Shown: positions 8,422 through 17,023 of the stretch, piece by piece
How positions within the stretch are numbered: the first letter of the stretch is position 1
How the letters are laid out: each line of letters starts with the position of its first letter
Assembly (NCBI GenBank): GCA_009777725.1
Contig: WRLG01000001.1
Span: 62,001 to 126,000 of the forward strand
Reading direction: 5' to 3'
Source: Oscillospiraceae bacterium
Lineage (GTDB): Bacteria > Bacillota > Clostridia > Oscillospirales > Ruminococcaceae
Length of the DNA: 64,000 bases
Program-made: the position numbers and the translations under genes
The notes under the pieces: generated by a model
What the model was told of the DNA's origin: nothing
Database searches by the model: none
What the model saw: only the letters and a program-made list of their open reading frames with translations

Positions 8422-9304
8422 ATGATTAAGATTTGGGCGGTTTTGATTATTGCGGTTTGGGTTAGTTTTAGTGCGGCGGGGTGTTCTTTTGAGGGCGGAT
8501 CGGTTGAAATGGGGGCAGTTGAAACTTTAACGCAAACAGATCAATCGGCTGATGAAACAGAAGAAATCATTGCGGCTGAAAAAACGGAAAACCAAAGCGG
8601 GTTTGTTTATCCCGATGAGCCGCTTACAAAAGAGGGATTAGCATTGTTGGTTAATGAAGCGAGAACAATTATATTTGAAGATGGTGTGTTAATTAATGAG
8701 ATGAAAAAAGTTGCCGAAAGTGCATTGCCGCCGCTACTCAATTTTCAAGCACCTTATGTTTTTGGGCTTGTCGATATTGATTTTGATGGGATGCCTGAAT
8801 TGTTCTGCTTAAACAATCATTCAAACCAAGGCTACAAACCATTTTTTATATTCTCATTAAATCAATCAAACTTCGCTGAATTACTGATAGTATTTAAAGG
8901 ATTTCACCGTGACGGAGAAACATACTTTGCAGTTAACGAAGAAAATAAAATGAAAAAACTAATAGTAGTTTCAACTTTCAATGAACACAGATCCCCGGGC
9001 ATTGCGGCAAATGAAATCATTGAGAGAAATAGCGAATTTTCAATTAATGAAGTTTTGGATTTCAATGAACAGGAATTAATTAAATTACCATTTATTTTAG
9101 AAGATAATTATTATTACGTCCATATTGACGGAGATGAATTAATCTCGAAAAACGGCAACAATTACTGGGAATTACCTCCTCTTTATGATATGTGTGAAAA
9201 TTATCTATTTGCAACAAAAAAATAATTTAATTCCGCACTTGCAGGTTGATTCAGACGAGCTTTATTTGGCATATGATGAGTATTTAAAATCTATAAAAAA
9301 CTAG
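8422..9304 (+). CDS. Lipoprotein paralogue A, reading frame broken at a run of seven A
   Basis: The open frame runs from ATG 8422 to the stop at 9223-9225 (267 aa). Signal MIKIWAVLIIAVWVSFSAAG then Cys, Thr/Glu-rich linker, then a domain with a calcium-loop-like motif VDIDFDGMPELFCLNN. The stop follows a run of seven A (9216-9222). In the +1 frame the sequence continues as LIPHLQVDSDELYLAYDEYL to a stop at 9302-9304, matching the C-terminus of paralogue B (DDYDLLYGLYDEYLKSVKS). With six A the whole gene would read through to about 293 aa. So the protein is truncated by slippage, phase-variable, or the assembly has one base too many. Confidence 0.75.
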
Positions 9305-9316
9305 GAGAATGACTAT

Positions 9317-10183
9317 ATGATTAAGATTTGGGCGGTTTTGATTATTGCGGCTTTGGTTAGTTTTAGTGCGGCGGGGTGTTCTTTTGAGGGCGGCTCGGTT
9401 GAAACGGCAGCGGCTGAAACTTTAACAGAAACGGAGCAATTAACTGATGAAGTCACAGAAGAAATTATTGCGGTTGAAAAAATAGAAAACCAAAGCGAAT
9501 TTGTTTACCCCGCTGACCCTCTTGCTTCCGCTGATGATTTGCTGAATTTGGTTTTTGGTGCGAAGAAAAAACTTTATGAGCTTGGTGAAGTAAATGACAA
9601 TATGTCGCTTTATCTTTTCGGTCTTATAGATATTGATTTTGACGGATTTCCTGAATTATTCTGCTACAACAGCAGGGGTTTTATAGGACTTGAAGCGTGT
9701 AAAGTATATTCTTTGAAAGAGAATAATTTTTGTGAGTATTTAACAGAATACTACGCATATAACAACTTGGGATATACTGATTATATGGCGAAAACAGAGG
9801 ATAAAACGAGCAGTTTTATAATTTATAATCATGTAGCGTATTCCACGAGAATAATTATTAAAGATATTTCTAAAATTGAAAAACAAGACGGCAAATATGA
9901 GTACAAACAACTTTTTGAGGGAAAATGGGAGAAAAGTAAAATCCAACGTGACGGAACATTTACCACAAGTCCAAGAATTTTTTATATAAATGAAGAAGAA
10001 GTGCCATTTGAAACATTTGAGCCGATATTTGATGAATACATTAGTGATTTATATCCGGTAACATATCTTTTTGAAAATATTTACTATACTTGCAATAATG
10101 TAGCGGATAGCCGGAAACACAGAGACGATTATGATTTGCTTTATGGGCTATATGACGAATATTTAAAATCTGTAAAAAGCTGA
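9317..10183 (+). CDS. Lipoprotein paralogue B
   Basis: 288-residue lipoprotein that follows paralogue A by 12 bp, with AGGAG site. The first ~60 residues are nearly the same as in A (MIKIWAVLIIAALVSFSAAG, then CSFEGGSVE), the mature domain is much more diverged but keeps the motif IDIDFDGFPELFCYNS, an acidic D-x-D-x-D-G loop like those in FG-GAP/EF-hand-type repeats, and the C-terminal YDEYLKSVK. Likely surface-exposed, anchored to the membrane. Function unknown. The uneven similarity suggests duplication with later conversion of the signal region. Confidence 0.85.
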   Translation: MIKIWAVLIIAALVSFSAAGCSFEGGSVETAAAETLTETEQLTDEVTEEIIAVEKIENQSEFVYPADPLASADDLLNLVFGAKKKLYELGEVNDNMSLYLFGLIDIDFDGFPELFCYNSRGFIGLEACKVYSLKENNFCEYLTEYYAYNNLGYTDYMAKTEDKTSSFIIYNHVAYSTRIIIKDISKIEKQDGKYEYKQLFEGKWEKSKIQRDGTFTTSPRIFYINEEEVPFETFEPIFDEYISDLYPVTYLFENIYYTCNNVADSRKHRDDYDLLYGLYDEYLKSVKS

Positions 10184-10212
10184 TATGGGGCGGGGGATTA
10201 GGAGGGATTTTT

Positions 10213-11055
10213 GTGGATAACAAAAATAAAATAAAATTATTTGAGGAAAAGCAAGTTCGCCATGTTTGGGATGAGGAGAATGAGAAGTATTGGTTTTCTG
10301 TAGTGGATATTGTCGGGATTTTAACTGACAGTGCCGACCATTTAACAGCAAGAAAATATTGGAACAAGCTGAAACAACGAATTTGTAGCGAGGGAAACGA
10401 AACGGTGACAATTTGTCACCAGTTGAAATTGCTTGCCCCGGACGGCAAAATGCGGTTGACCGACGTCGCCGATACAGAGCAGATTTTACGCCTAATTCAA
10501 TCTATCCCGAGCAAAAAAGCCGAGCCTTTCAAACTTTGGCTTGCAAAAGTCGGGAGTGAACGGATTGATGAAATGGCAGACCCGGAGCTCTCTATAGACC
10601 GAGCAATGCAAATGTATCACGAAAAGGGTTATTCCGTAAATTGGATAAATCAGCGGATTAAAACTATAGAAGTCCGTAAGGAACTCACGGACGAATGGGA
10701 AAAACGAGGGATAACCGAAAAGCGGGATTTCGCCATTTTGACAGATGAGATTACAAAGGCTTGGTCCGGCAAAACGACCCGTCAGTATAAGGAATATAAG
10801 GGGCTGAAAAAAGAGAATTTGCGGGATAATATGACTAATGTCGAACTTGTACTTAATATGCTGGCTGAAGTTACCACTGCCGATATTTCACGGCAGGACG
10901 AGCCTGAAACGCTTGGCGAGCATAAAAATGTTGCAAGGCGGGGCGGCTCTGTAGCGAAAGCCGCAAAAGAGCAGTACGAATTGCAAACAGGCAAAAAAGC
11001 CGTTTCTTCGCTAAATGCTAAAAATTTAAAAAGCTTAGCGGATACTTCGAATTAA
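10213..11055 (+). CDS. Bro-N domain protein (phage antirepressor-like)
   Basis: 280 residues from a GTG start preceded by AGGAGG. N-terminal Bro-N DNA-binding domain (KIKLFEEKQVRHVWDEENEK, WFSVVDIVGILTDS) and a conserved C-terminal part (TEKRDFAILTDEITKAWSGK, LKKENLRDNMTNVELVLNML, ending in ARRGGSVAKAAKEQYELQTG). Members occur as phage antirepressors and as stand-alone chromosomal genes, often in accessory regions and related in style to DinD. No other phage gene is nearby, so it is probably a stand-alone cargo gene of the block inserted between ecfT and truA. Confidence 0.85.
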   Translation: MDNKNKIKLFEEKQVRHVWDEENEKYWFSVVDIVGILTDSADHLTARKYWNKLKQRICSEGNETVTICHQLKLLAPDGKMRLTDVADTEQILRLIQSIPSKKAEPFKLWLAKVGSERIDEMADPELSIDRAMQMYHEKGYSVNWINQRIKTIEVRKELTDEWEKRGITEKRDFAILTDEITKAWSGKTTRQYKEYKGLKKENLRDNMTNVELVLNMLAEVTTADISRQDEPETLGEHKNVARRGGSVAKAAKEQYELQTGKKAVSSLNAKNLKSLADTSN

Positions 11056-11134
11056 AATAGGGTGATTTTAATTCGAACTATAAACGGAAAAAAGCGTTAA
11101 TAAATTAAATATGAATAATGGAGGACTAACCAAT

Positions 11135-12478
11135 ATGCCAAGAAAAAACACCCTACTTACAGCGACGGTTTTATCGGCGGGGTTGCTGATTTGCTCTTGC
11201 ACTCAAAGCGAAAATCAAAATTCAGGAGACAATATTGAATCGGATATAACCGAAACGGCAGTTGTTTTGAGTGAAAAAATAAGCTCCTCGCTACAGACAA
11301 CCTCTGCCGAAGCAGAAGAGCCTCTGTTTCTCATTGCGGAAGAAAAAACATATTCTAAGGAAACAGAGGAAATAATTGCTGATTTTTTAAGCGATTATTT
11401 AACTATATTTATTGATATTCCTATTAATGGGTACAGAGACTATATTAATAACGGTAGAGATAACTATATAAGTTTATATGACCCGATTACGGATAAAACC
11501 ATATCTGAAGCTGTTTATATTTGGGGCAATGCGTATGCGGTTAGCTTTGATTTGTATGCTTTAGACACCGATGATGCGCCGATAATAATTATTAATTACG
11601 GAAATTATGGCTACTGCGGTAGCAAAGTATATAAATATATTGACAGTAAGTATACTGAAATAGGCAGGTTAGATACGGTAATCTACTCTTTTTATACTGA
11701 TAAAAATGAAAATTTCGTGTTGCGTTATGACGATGATATGAACGCTGTACGCGGCTTATACTATGCCTCATTTAACAATACAGAGTTAGAGCTTGATGTA
11801 ATCGTAGATGGCGACTATCACGGCAATTTATATAACTATATTACGGATACGGTTTTTGGTCTTTCAGAATATCTTGAAAGCTATGATAATTTATTAATCC
11901 CCGGAATGTCTGACGAGCCGTTAATACGTATAAATAATTTATCATTACTTGAAGAACACATAACTGAGTTGGTCGCTCAAAAGCTGAAAAACAAAACAGC
12001 AACAACACAGGAATATAGTGTTGAGCCTGTTTTGTTGTCAAGGTTAGGCATTACATTAGGCGATTTAAAAGAGCAAATAGGATATGCAGAACCTCAATTT
12101 CAAACTCATGCTGAATATTATTTGTATCTTGATACTGATATTGTTTTGTATTTTTTTCAGGGTGATGTAGACCAAGATAACGGAAGTTGGTTATACAGCG
12201 ATACGCATATCTGCGAAAAAATTTCTGCACCTTTAGGTCGATTGGTATTTGCCCTTAATGAGCCGATTAGCATAGCGGATTTAGCCGATAAATTAAATGC
12301 GGAATATGAAATAAAAAGGGGGCATCCAACAAGCTATTATTTAACGTCTCAAGAATATGCCGTGTTAAAATTACCCGGCAATTCAGCAAGGCTGGAGATA
12401 GCTTTTGATGTTAATGATAACATGGCAAAATCCGATTCACGGTGTTGGTTAAGGTTGCCTTGTCCGGAAGAAGACTAA
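11135..12478 (+). CDS. Lipoprotein of unknown function
   Basis: 447 residues. The ATG at 11135 follows GGAGGACTAACCAAT and gives a standard lipoprotein signal, MPRKNTLLTATVLSAGLLIC then SC (lipobox ICSC), a short Thr/Glu linker, and a long AT-rich coding region rich in Tyr, Asn and Asp. It has no recognised domain. It closes the accessory block before truA and ends 23 bp before it. Its AT content is higher than that of truA and clpE, consistent with lateral gain. Confidence 0.8.
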   Translation: MPRKNTLLTATVLSAGLLICSCTQSENQNSGDNIESDITETAVVLSEKISSSLQTTSAEAEEPLFLIAEEKTYSKETEEIIADFLSDYLTIFIDIPINGYRDYINNGRDNYISLYDPITDKTISEAVYIWGNAYAVSFDLYALDTDDAPIIIINYGNYGYCGSKVYKYIDSKYTEIGRLDTVIYSFYTDKNENFVLRYDDDMNAVRGLYYASFNNTELELDVIVDGDYHGNLYNYITDTVFGLSEYLESYDNLLIPGMSDEPLIRINNLSLLEEHITELVAQKLKNKTATTQEYSVEPVLLSRLGITLGDLKEQIGYAEPQFQTHAEYYLYLDTDIVLYFFQGDVDQDNGSWLYSDTHICEKISAPLGRLVFALNEPISIADLADKLNAEYEIKRGHPTSYYLTSQEYAVLKLPGNSARLEIAFDVNDNMAKSDSRCWLRLPCPEED

Positions 12479-12501
12479 TTAATATTTTGGAGTAAGCTTT
12501 A

Positions 12502-13248
12502 ATGCGAAATATAAAAGTAATCATGTCATATAAAGGCACAAATTATCACGGATTTCAGCGGCAGGATAATGCGATTACCGTTCAGGAGGTAATTGAGAGC
12601 AGGTTGTCTAAGCTAATCGGGCTTGGGGTTACAATCAACGGCTGTTCGCGAACCGATACGGGCGTTCATGCGAATGAATATTGCTTTAATTTTTTTACCG
12701 ACTCGCCTATACCTTGCGCGAATCTGCTTTATGCCGCAAACTGCATGATGCCGGACGATATTGTATTTTTGTCCTGCGAGGAAACGCCCTCAGATTTTCA
12801 TGCACGATTTGACTGCATAGCTAAAGAATATTTGTATCTAATCCGCAACGCACCCGCCAAAGACCCGTTTAGCGGGGATAAGGCTTTGTTTTACCCATAC
12901 CCGCTTGATATAGATAAGCTGAGCCGCGCCGCCCTTAACTTTGAGGGAGCGCATGATTTTACATCGTTTTGCGGCTCGGCAGGGCTTAAAAATCAAGAAA
13001 ACAGAGTAAGAACCATAGAATATTGTGCTGTAAAAAAATGCAATGATGAAAATTATGTGAAAATACTTGTAAAGGGCGATGGATTCCTGTATAATATGAT
13101 TAGGATTATCGCAGGGACACTTATTTTTATTAACGAGGGCAAAATTGCCGAAAAGGCAGTCCCCGGCATTATCGCCGCAAAAGACCGAACCAAAGCCGGA
13201 AAAACCGCTCCGCCGCAGGGGCTTTATTTGAATAAAGTGTTTTATTAG
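12502..13248 (+). CDS. truA: tRNA pseudouridine(38-40) synthase TruA
   Basis: Forms pseudouridine in the anticodon arm of tRNAs. 248 aa, normal length. N-terminal VIMSYKGTNYHGFQRQ, catalytic motif GCSRTDTGVHA with Asp52, later NMIRIIAGTLIFINEGKI. It sits one accessory block away from ecfT, with which it is usually adjacent in Firmicutes, and is followed after 13 bp by a membrane-anchored propeller-like protein, probably in one transcript. Confidence 0.97.
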   Translation: MRNIKVIMSYKGTNYHGFQRQDNAITVQEVIESRLSKLIGLGVTINGCSRTDTGVHANEYCFNFFTDSPIPCANLLYAANCMMPDDIVFLSCEETPSDFHARFDCIAKEYLYLIRNAPAKDPFSGDKALFYPYPLDIDKLSRAALNFEGAHDFTSFCGSAGLKNQENRVRTIEYCAVKKCNDENYVKILVKGDGFLYNMIRIIAGTLIFINEGKIAEKAVPGIIAAKDRTKAGKTAPPQGLYLNKVFY

Positions 13249-13261
13249 GATGTGAGAAAAA

Positions 13262-14452
13262 TTGCCTGTAACCGATATATCAGCTGAATTAAAAAAGCGG
13301 CGAAAAAAAAAGAAAAATAAACGATTTATAAAAAAGCTGTCGATATTGACGTTTACGGTTTGCGCGGTTTTGACAGCCTTTTTAACAAGGTCGTTATGGT
13401 ATCCTATGCTGGACGGTGTGCTGACAAAAATACCTACTCCCGCGAATACAGCCGAGCTTGCCGGAGGGCATTTTCCGATTTCGATTGAGGGAGGGGCAAG
13501 CTATTCGCTTTCGGCTTTGGATAACGGCTTTTGCGTGCTTGACGATTCCCGCTTTTTCTCATATAACCTTGACGGCAAAATTAATTTTACCGCACAGCAC
13601 AATTTTGCCAATCCCGCGTTAACGGTGTCTGATAAAAAGGCTCTTATATATGATTTGGGCGGCAGGGGATTCTCTCTTATGTCAAGGAGCAGAGAGGTTT
13701 ACAGCCTCAGGGCGGACGCACCGATTATGTTTGCCAGACTAAGCTCGAATGATACCGCCGTGGTCGTAGCTAAAAGCGATAAGCATCTGGCATATATTAT
13801 GGTGTATGACAGCAACGGCATAAATGTTTTCAACTACGGCTCTGTCAGGCGGGTGATTGATGTTTGCTTTAGCGCGGAAAATGACGGCTTTTACATAACC
13901 ACCGTAGGCTCTAAGGGCGGGCGGATTGTTTGCGAGGTTTTGTATTACAGGCTTAGTCAAGTTGAATACGATGCTTGGGGAACGCCCCTGCCCATATGGC
14001 AATCGGGAGATATAGATACACTTGTATTGTCGGTAAGGCTTTTGGGTGATAATATTATCGTATTCGGTGATACCAGATATTTATATTACAGTAAAAACGG
14101 CTTGCTGCTGAAAAATTACGAATACCCGCTTCCGATTACGGGATACGACTCAAACGAATACATAGCCGCTTTGATTTTTGAAGACGAGGAGCGAAGGTCC
14201 TCCATGCTTGTGATTGTTGACGGCGAAACAGGCGATGCTAAGGAGGTTTCTCTGGATTACTTGGCTTTTAATGTCTCGGTAAAGGATAAGCTTGTATATG
14301 TCCAGTCGCCGGGGAACATATCTGCTTACGACAAAACAGGGAGGTTAGCTTCCTTTGTCGATTTAAGCTCTGATTATGAGAGCTTCAGCCGTATCTCCGG
14401 CTACATCTATCTTTTGGGCTATGATGAAATTAACAGGATTAATTTTAATTAG
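13262..14452 (+). CDS. Membrane-anchored beta-propeller-like protein (DUF5711-like)
   Basis: 396 residues from a TTG start. Very basic N-terminus (KKRRKKKKNKRFIKK), one membrane helix (about 25-50), then an extracytoplasmic region built of short beta repeats (for example FSYNLDGKINFTAQHN, YMVYDSNGINVFNYGS, YYSKNGLLLKNYEYPL), each with a D/N-G turn, as in PQQ/WD-type propellers. This resembles Clostridia DUF5711 proteins. Likely a type II membrane protein with its propeller outside. Role unknown. The start is not certain: the ribosome site (GGATGTGAG) is weak and no ATG fits better. Confidence 0.75.
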   Translation: MPVTDISAELKKRRKKKKNKRFIKKLSILTFTVCAVLTAFLTRSLWYPMLDGVLTKIPTPANTAELAGGHFPISIEGGASYSLSALDNGFCVLDDSRFFSYNLDGKINFTAQHNFANPALTVSDKKALIYDLGGRGFSLMSRSREVYSLRADAPIMFARLSSNDTAVVVAKSDKHLAYIMVYDSNGINVFNYGSVRRVIDVCFSAENDGFYITTVGSKGGRIVCEVLYYRLSQVEYDAWGTPLPIWQSGDIDTLVLSVRLLGDNIIVFGDTRYLYYSKNGLLLKNYEYPLPITGYDSNEYIAALIFEDEERRSSMLVIVDGETGDAKEVSLDYLAFNVSVKDKLVYVQSPGNISAYDKTGRLASFVDLSSDYESFSRISGYIYLLGYDEINRINFN

Positions 14453-14509
14453 AAGCTATCACAAAGCTTCTGAATTTTCATGCCATTTCAACGTAATTTG
14501 CAAAATCTA

Positions 14510-14538
14510 TTGACTAATGCTCAAATACATGCTATACT
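14510..14538 (+). promoter_or_regulatory. Sigma-A promoter of the ClpE-type ATPase gene
   Basis: TTGACT (14510-14515), 17-bp spacer, TATACT (14533-14538), 31 bp before the ATG. No CtsR-type direct repeat (GGTCAAA) is visible near it. Confidence 0.8.
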
Positions 14539-14568
14539 AAGGTTTAACGGCTATAAGGAGGCTGAACG

Positions 14569-16974
14569 ATGCTTTGTACACGATGCAATAAAAGGACAGC
14601 GGTAGTTTTTATCACCGCCGTGCAGGGACATGAGAAGCGCAACGAGGGACTTTGCCTTGTATGCGCTAAGGATTTGGGAATTCCGCAGGTTAAGGAATAC
14701 CTTGAAGAGATGGGCATATCCGAGGATGAGCTCGAGGAATTTGCCGACCATATGATTGATTTAGACGAGCTTGACGGAGATTCCTTCCAGCGCGGAGGAA
14801 CAACGGGAGCGTTACCCAGCTTTATACAAAATTTATTGGGCGGATTACCATCGGGAGCGGGAGGCATTGACAGCGGTAAAATAGGAAGTCTTGACAGCCT
14901 TTTTGAAAATGCCTTCGGAAAACATGACCGATATGAGCGTACCGCCAGAGTTAACGGCAAGGAAAGAGAGCGAAACGGCGTAGGTAACGGAAAAAAGGTT
15001 GCCGCAGAGCCTAAAAAGAAAAGAAATAAATTTCTTGACAATTTTTGTACGAATTTAACCCAAAGGGCAAAGGAAAACAAATTGGATGACATTATCGGCA
15101 GGGATAAGGAAATTTCGCGCACTATCCAGATTCTTTCCAGAAGGCAGAAAAATAACCCTTGCCTGATTGGCGAGCCCGGGGTGGGTAAAACGGCTATAGC
15201 CGAGGGGATTGCCTTGAAAATCGCATCGGGGAACGTCCCCTTTAATCTGATGAAAAAAAATCTGTACCTTCTTGACCTAACCGCGTTGGTCGCGGGAACT
15301 CAATTCAGAGGGCAGTTTGAGAGCCGCGTAAAAGGTTTAATTGAGGAAATCAAGTCGGTCGGGAACGTCATATTATTCATAGACGAGGTTCACAGCCTTG
15401 TTGGGGCAGGGGACAGCGAGGGCTCGATGAACGCCGCAAATATACTTAAACCCGCACTTTCGCGCGGGGAGGTTCAAGTTATCGGTGCTACCACCTTTAA
15501 AGAATACCGAAAATACATTGAGAAGGACGGCGCGCTTGAACGCCGCTTCCAGCCCGTAACAGTTGCCGAGCCTACCGTATCCGAAACGGAGCATGTCCTC
15601 ACGGGGATTCGCAAATATTATGAAAGCCATCACAGGGTTAAGGTTACAGACCCCGTTTTGCGTATGTGCGCCGTGCTTTCGGAGCGTTATATAAACGACC
15701 GATTCCTGCCGGATAAAGCAATTGACTTGCTTGATGAGGCTTGCGCCTGCAGGAGCATACGCAGTAAAGAGCTTGCGGAGTATGACGCTTTATGCGCGGA
15801 GTTGGAGGAGCATGTAGCAAAAAAGACGGAGCTTGACGAAAAGGTCAGTGAAATTACGGAATCGGGTAATCCCAACTATGAATTGCTTGCCGAGCTTAAA
15901 TCAAGCCTTGCGCTGCATGAATCGGAGATATACAGGCTGGAAACCGCCAGAACAAAAATGGATGATTCCGTCAGCGGTATATACGTAGAGGAATCGGATT
16001 TAGCTAAGGTGATTGAGCTTTGGACGGGTATACCCGCCAGCAAGGCAATCGAAAGCGAATATTCTAAAATAGCCGCGCTGGATGGCAACCTTAAAAAGCA
16101 TATTATCGGGCAGGATGAGGCTGTTTTGCTTGTCAGCAAGGCTGTAAAACGTGCCAGAGTTCGGCTAAATAAGCGCAGGCGTCCCGCCTCTTTTATATTT
16201 GTAGGACCTACGGGGGTTGGAAAAACCGAACTTGTTAAGGTTCTTGCGAACGAGCTTTTTGACGGCAACGAGCCTTTAATCCGCCTTGATATGACAGAAT
16301 TTATGGAAAAGCACACGGTTTCACGCCTAATTGGCTCACCGCCGGGGTATGTCGGCTTTGATGAGGCGGGGCAGTTAACCGAAAAGGTTCGCAGGAAGCC
16401 TTATTCCGTTGTTTTGTTTGATGAAATCGAAAAAGCACACCCGGACGTGATGAACATACTCCTGCAAATCTTAGATGAGGGAAAGGTTAACGATGCACAG
16501 GGGAGAAGCGTATCCTTTGAAAATACAATTGTAGCGATGACCTCTAATGCGGGTTCTACCGACAAATCCACGGGCATAGGGTTTAATAAATCTACGTCCG
16601 ACATTTCAAAGGAAAAGGCTATGAAAGCCCTTTCAGACTTTCTGCGTCCCGAATTTTTAAGCAGAATTGACGAGGTTGTGGTGTTTAACCCATTAACGCG
16701 GGAAAACTATGAAGCGGTAGCCGCGCTTATGCTTGACGAAATGAAAGAGCCGCTTTCGGAGAAAAACATAGCCTTTGAATATGACAAAGCCGCCCTATCC
16801 GTCATTGCCGAAAAATCCTACGGCAAGAAATTCGGCGCGCGCGATATAAGAAAATTTATCCGCACCGACATTGAGGACGAAGTAGCGGAGCTTATCATAA
16901 ACAGCACAGCAAGACCCTTTGCCGAGCTTAAAATAGGGGCTAAGGGAGAAGAGATTGATATTATAGCTGTTTGA
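14569..16974 (+). CDS. clpE: ATP-dependent Clp protease ATP-binding subunit, ClpE-type with zinc finger
   Basis: HSP100 unfoldase feeding substrates to ClpP. 801 aa. The N-terminus carries a zinc-finger (C3-x2-C6 and C29-x2-C32) in place of the ClpN repeat domain, followed by an acidic linker, AAA+ domain 1 (GEPGVGKTAIAEG, FIDEVHSLVGAG), a middle coiled region around residues 395-460, AAA+ domain 2 (GPTGVGKTELVKVLA, LIRLDMTEFMEKHTVSRLIG), and the C-terminal D2-small domain. The zinc finger points to ClpE rather than ClpC, though the annotation ClpC is also common for such proteins. It has its own promoter and ends in a terminator. RBS AAGGAGG. Confidence 0.9.
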   Translation: MLCTRCNKRTAVVFITAVQGHEKRNEGLCLVCAKDLGIPQVKEYLEEMGISEDELEEFADHMIDLDELDGDSFQRGGTTGALPSFIQNLLGGLPSGAGGIDSGKIGSLDSLFENAFGKHDRYERTARVNGKERERNGVGNGKKVAAEPKKKRNKFLDNFCTNLTQRAKENKLDDIIGRDKEISRTIQILSRRQKNNPCLIGEPGVGKTAIAEGIALKIASGNVPFNLMKKNLYLLDLTALVAGTQFRGQFESRVKGLIEEIKSVGNVILFIDEVHSLVGAGDSEGSMNAANILKPALSRGEVQVIGATTFKEYRKYIEKDGALERRFQPVTVAEPTVSETEHVLTGIRKYYESHHRVKVTDPVLRMCAVLSERYINDRFLPDKAIDLLDEACACRSIRSKELAEYDALCAELEEHVAKKTELDEKVSEITESGNPNYELLAELKSSLALHESEIYRLETARTKMDDSVSGIYVEESDLAKVIELWTGIPASKAIESEYSKIAALDGNLKKHIIGQDEAVLLVSKAVKRARVRLNKRRRPASFIFVGPTGVGKTELVKVLANELFDGNEPLIRLDMTEFMEKHTVSRLIGSPPGYVGFDEAGQLTEKVRRKPYSVVLFDEIEKAHPDVMNILLQILDEGKVNDAQGRSVSFENTIVAMTSNAGSTDKSTGIGFNKSTSDISKEKAMKALSDFLRPEFLSRIDEVVVFNPLTRENYEAVAALMLDEMKEPLSEKNIAFEYDKAALSVIAEKSYGKKFGARDIRKFIRTDIEDEVAELIINSTARPFAELKIGAKGEEIDIIAV

Positions 16975-16976
16975 AT

Positions 16977-17020
16977 AAAAAAAACTGCCGGACATTTTTG
17001 TTGTCCGACAGTTTTTTTAT
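16977..17020. terminator. Bidirectional intrinsic terminator
   Basis: Stem AAAAAAACTGcCGGACA against TGTCCGaCAGTTTTTTT, T-rich on both strands, between the convergent ClpE-type gene and the epimerase gene. Confidence 0.85.
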
Positions 17021-17023
17021 TTA

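Noticed and set aside
10213-11055. Prophage suggested by the Bro-N antirepressor-like gene
   Set aside because: No integrase, structural or replication phage genes nearby; such genes often stand alone.
14544-15122. 192-codon minus-strand frame
   Set aside because: Antisense to the ClpE-type gene and its zinc finger; sequence is low-complexity Ser/Pro.
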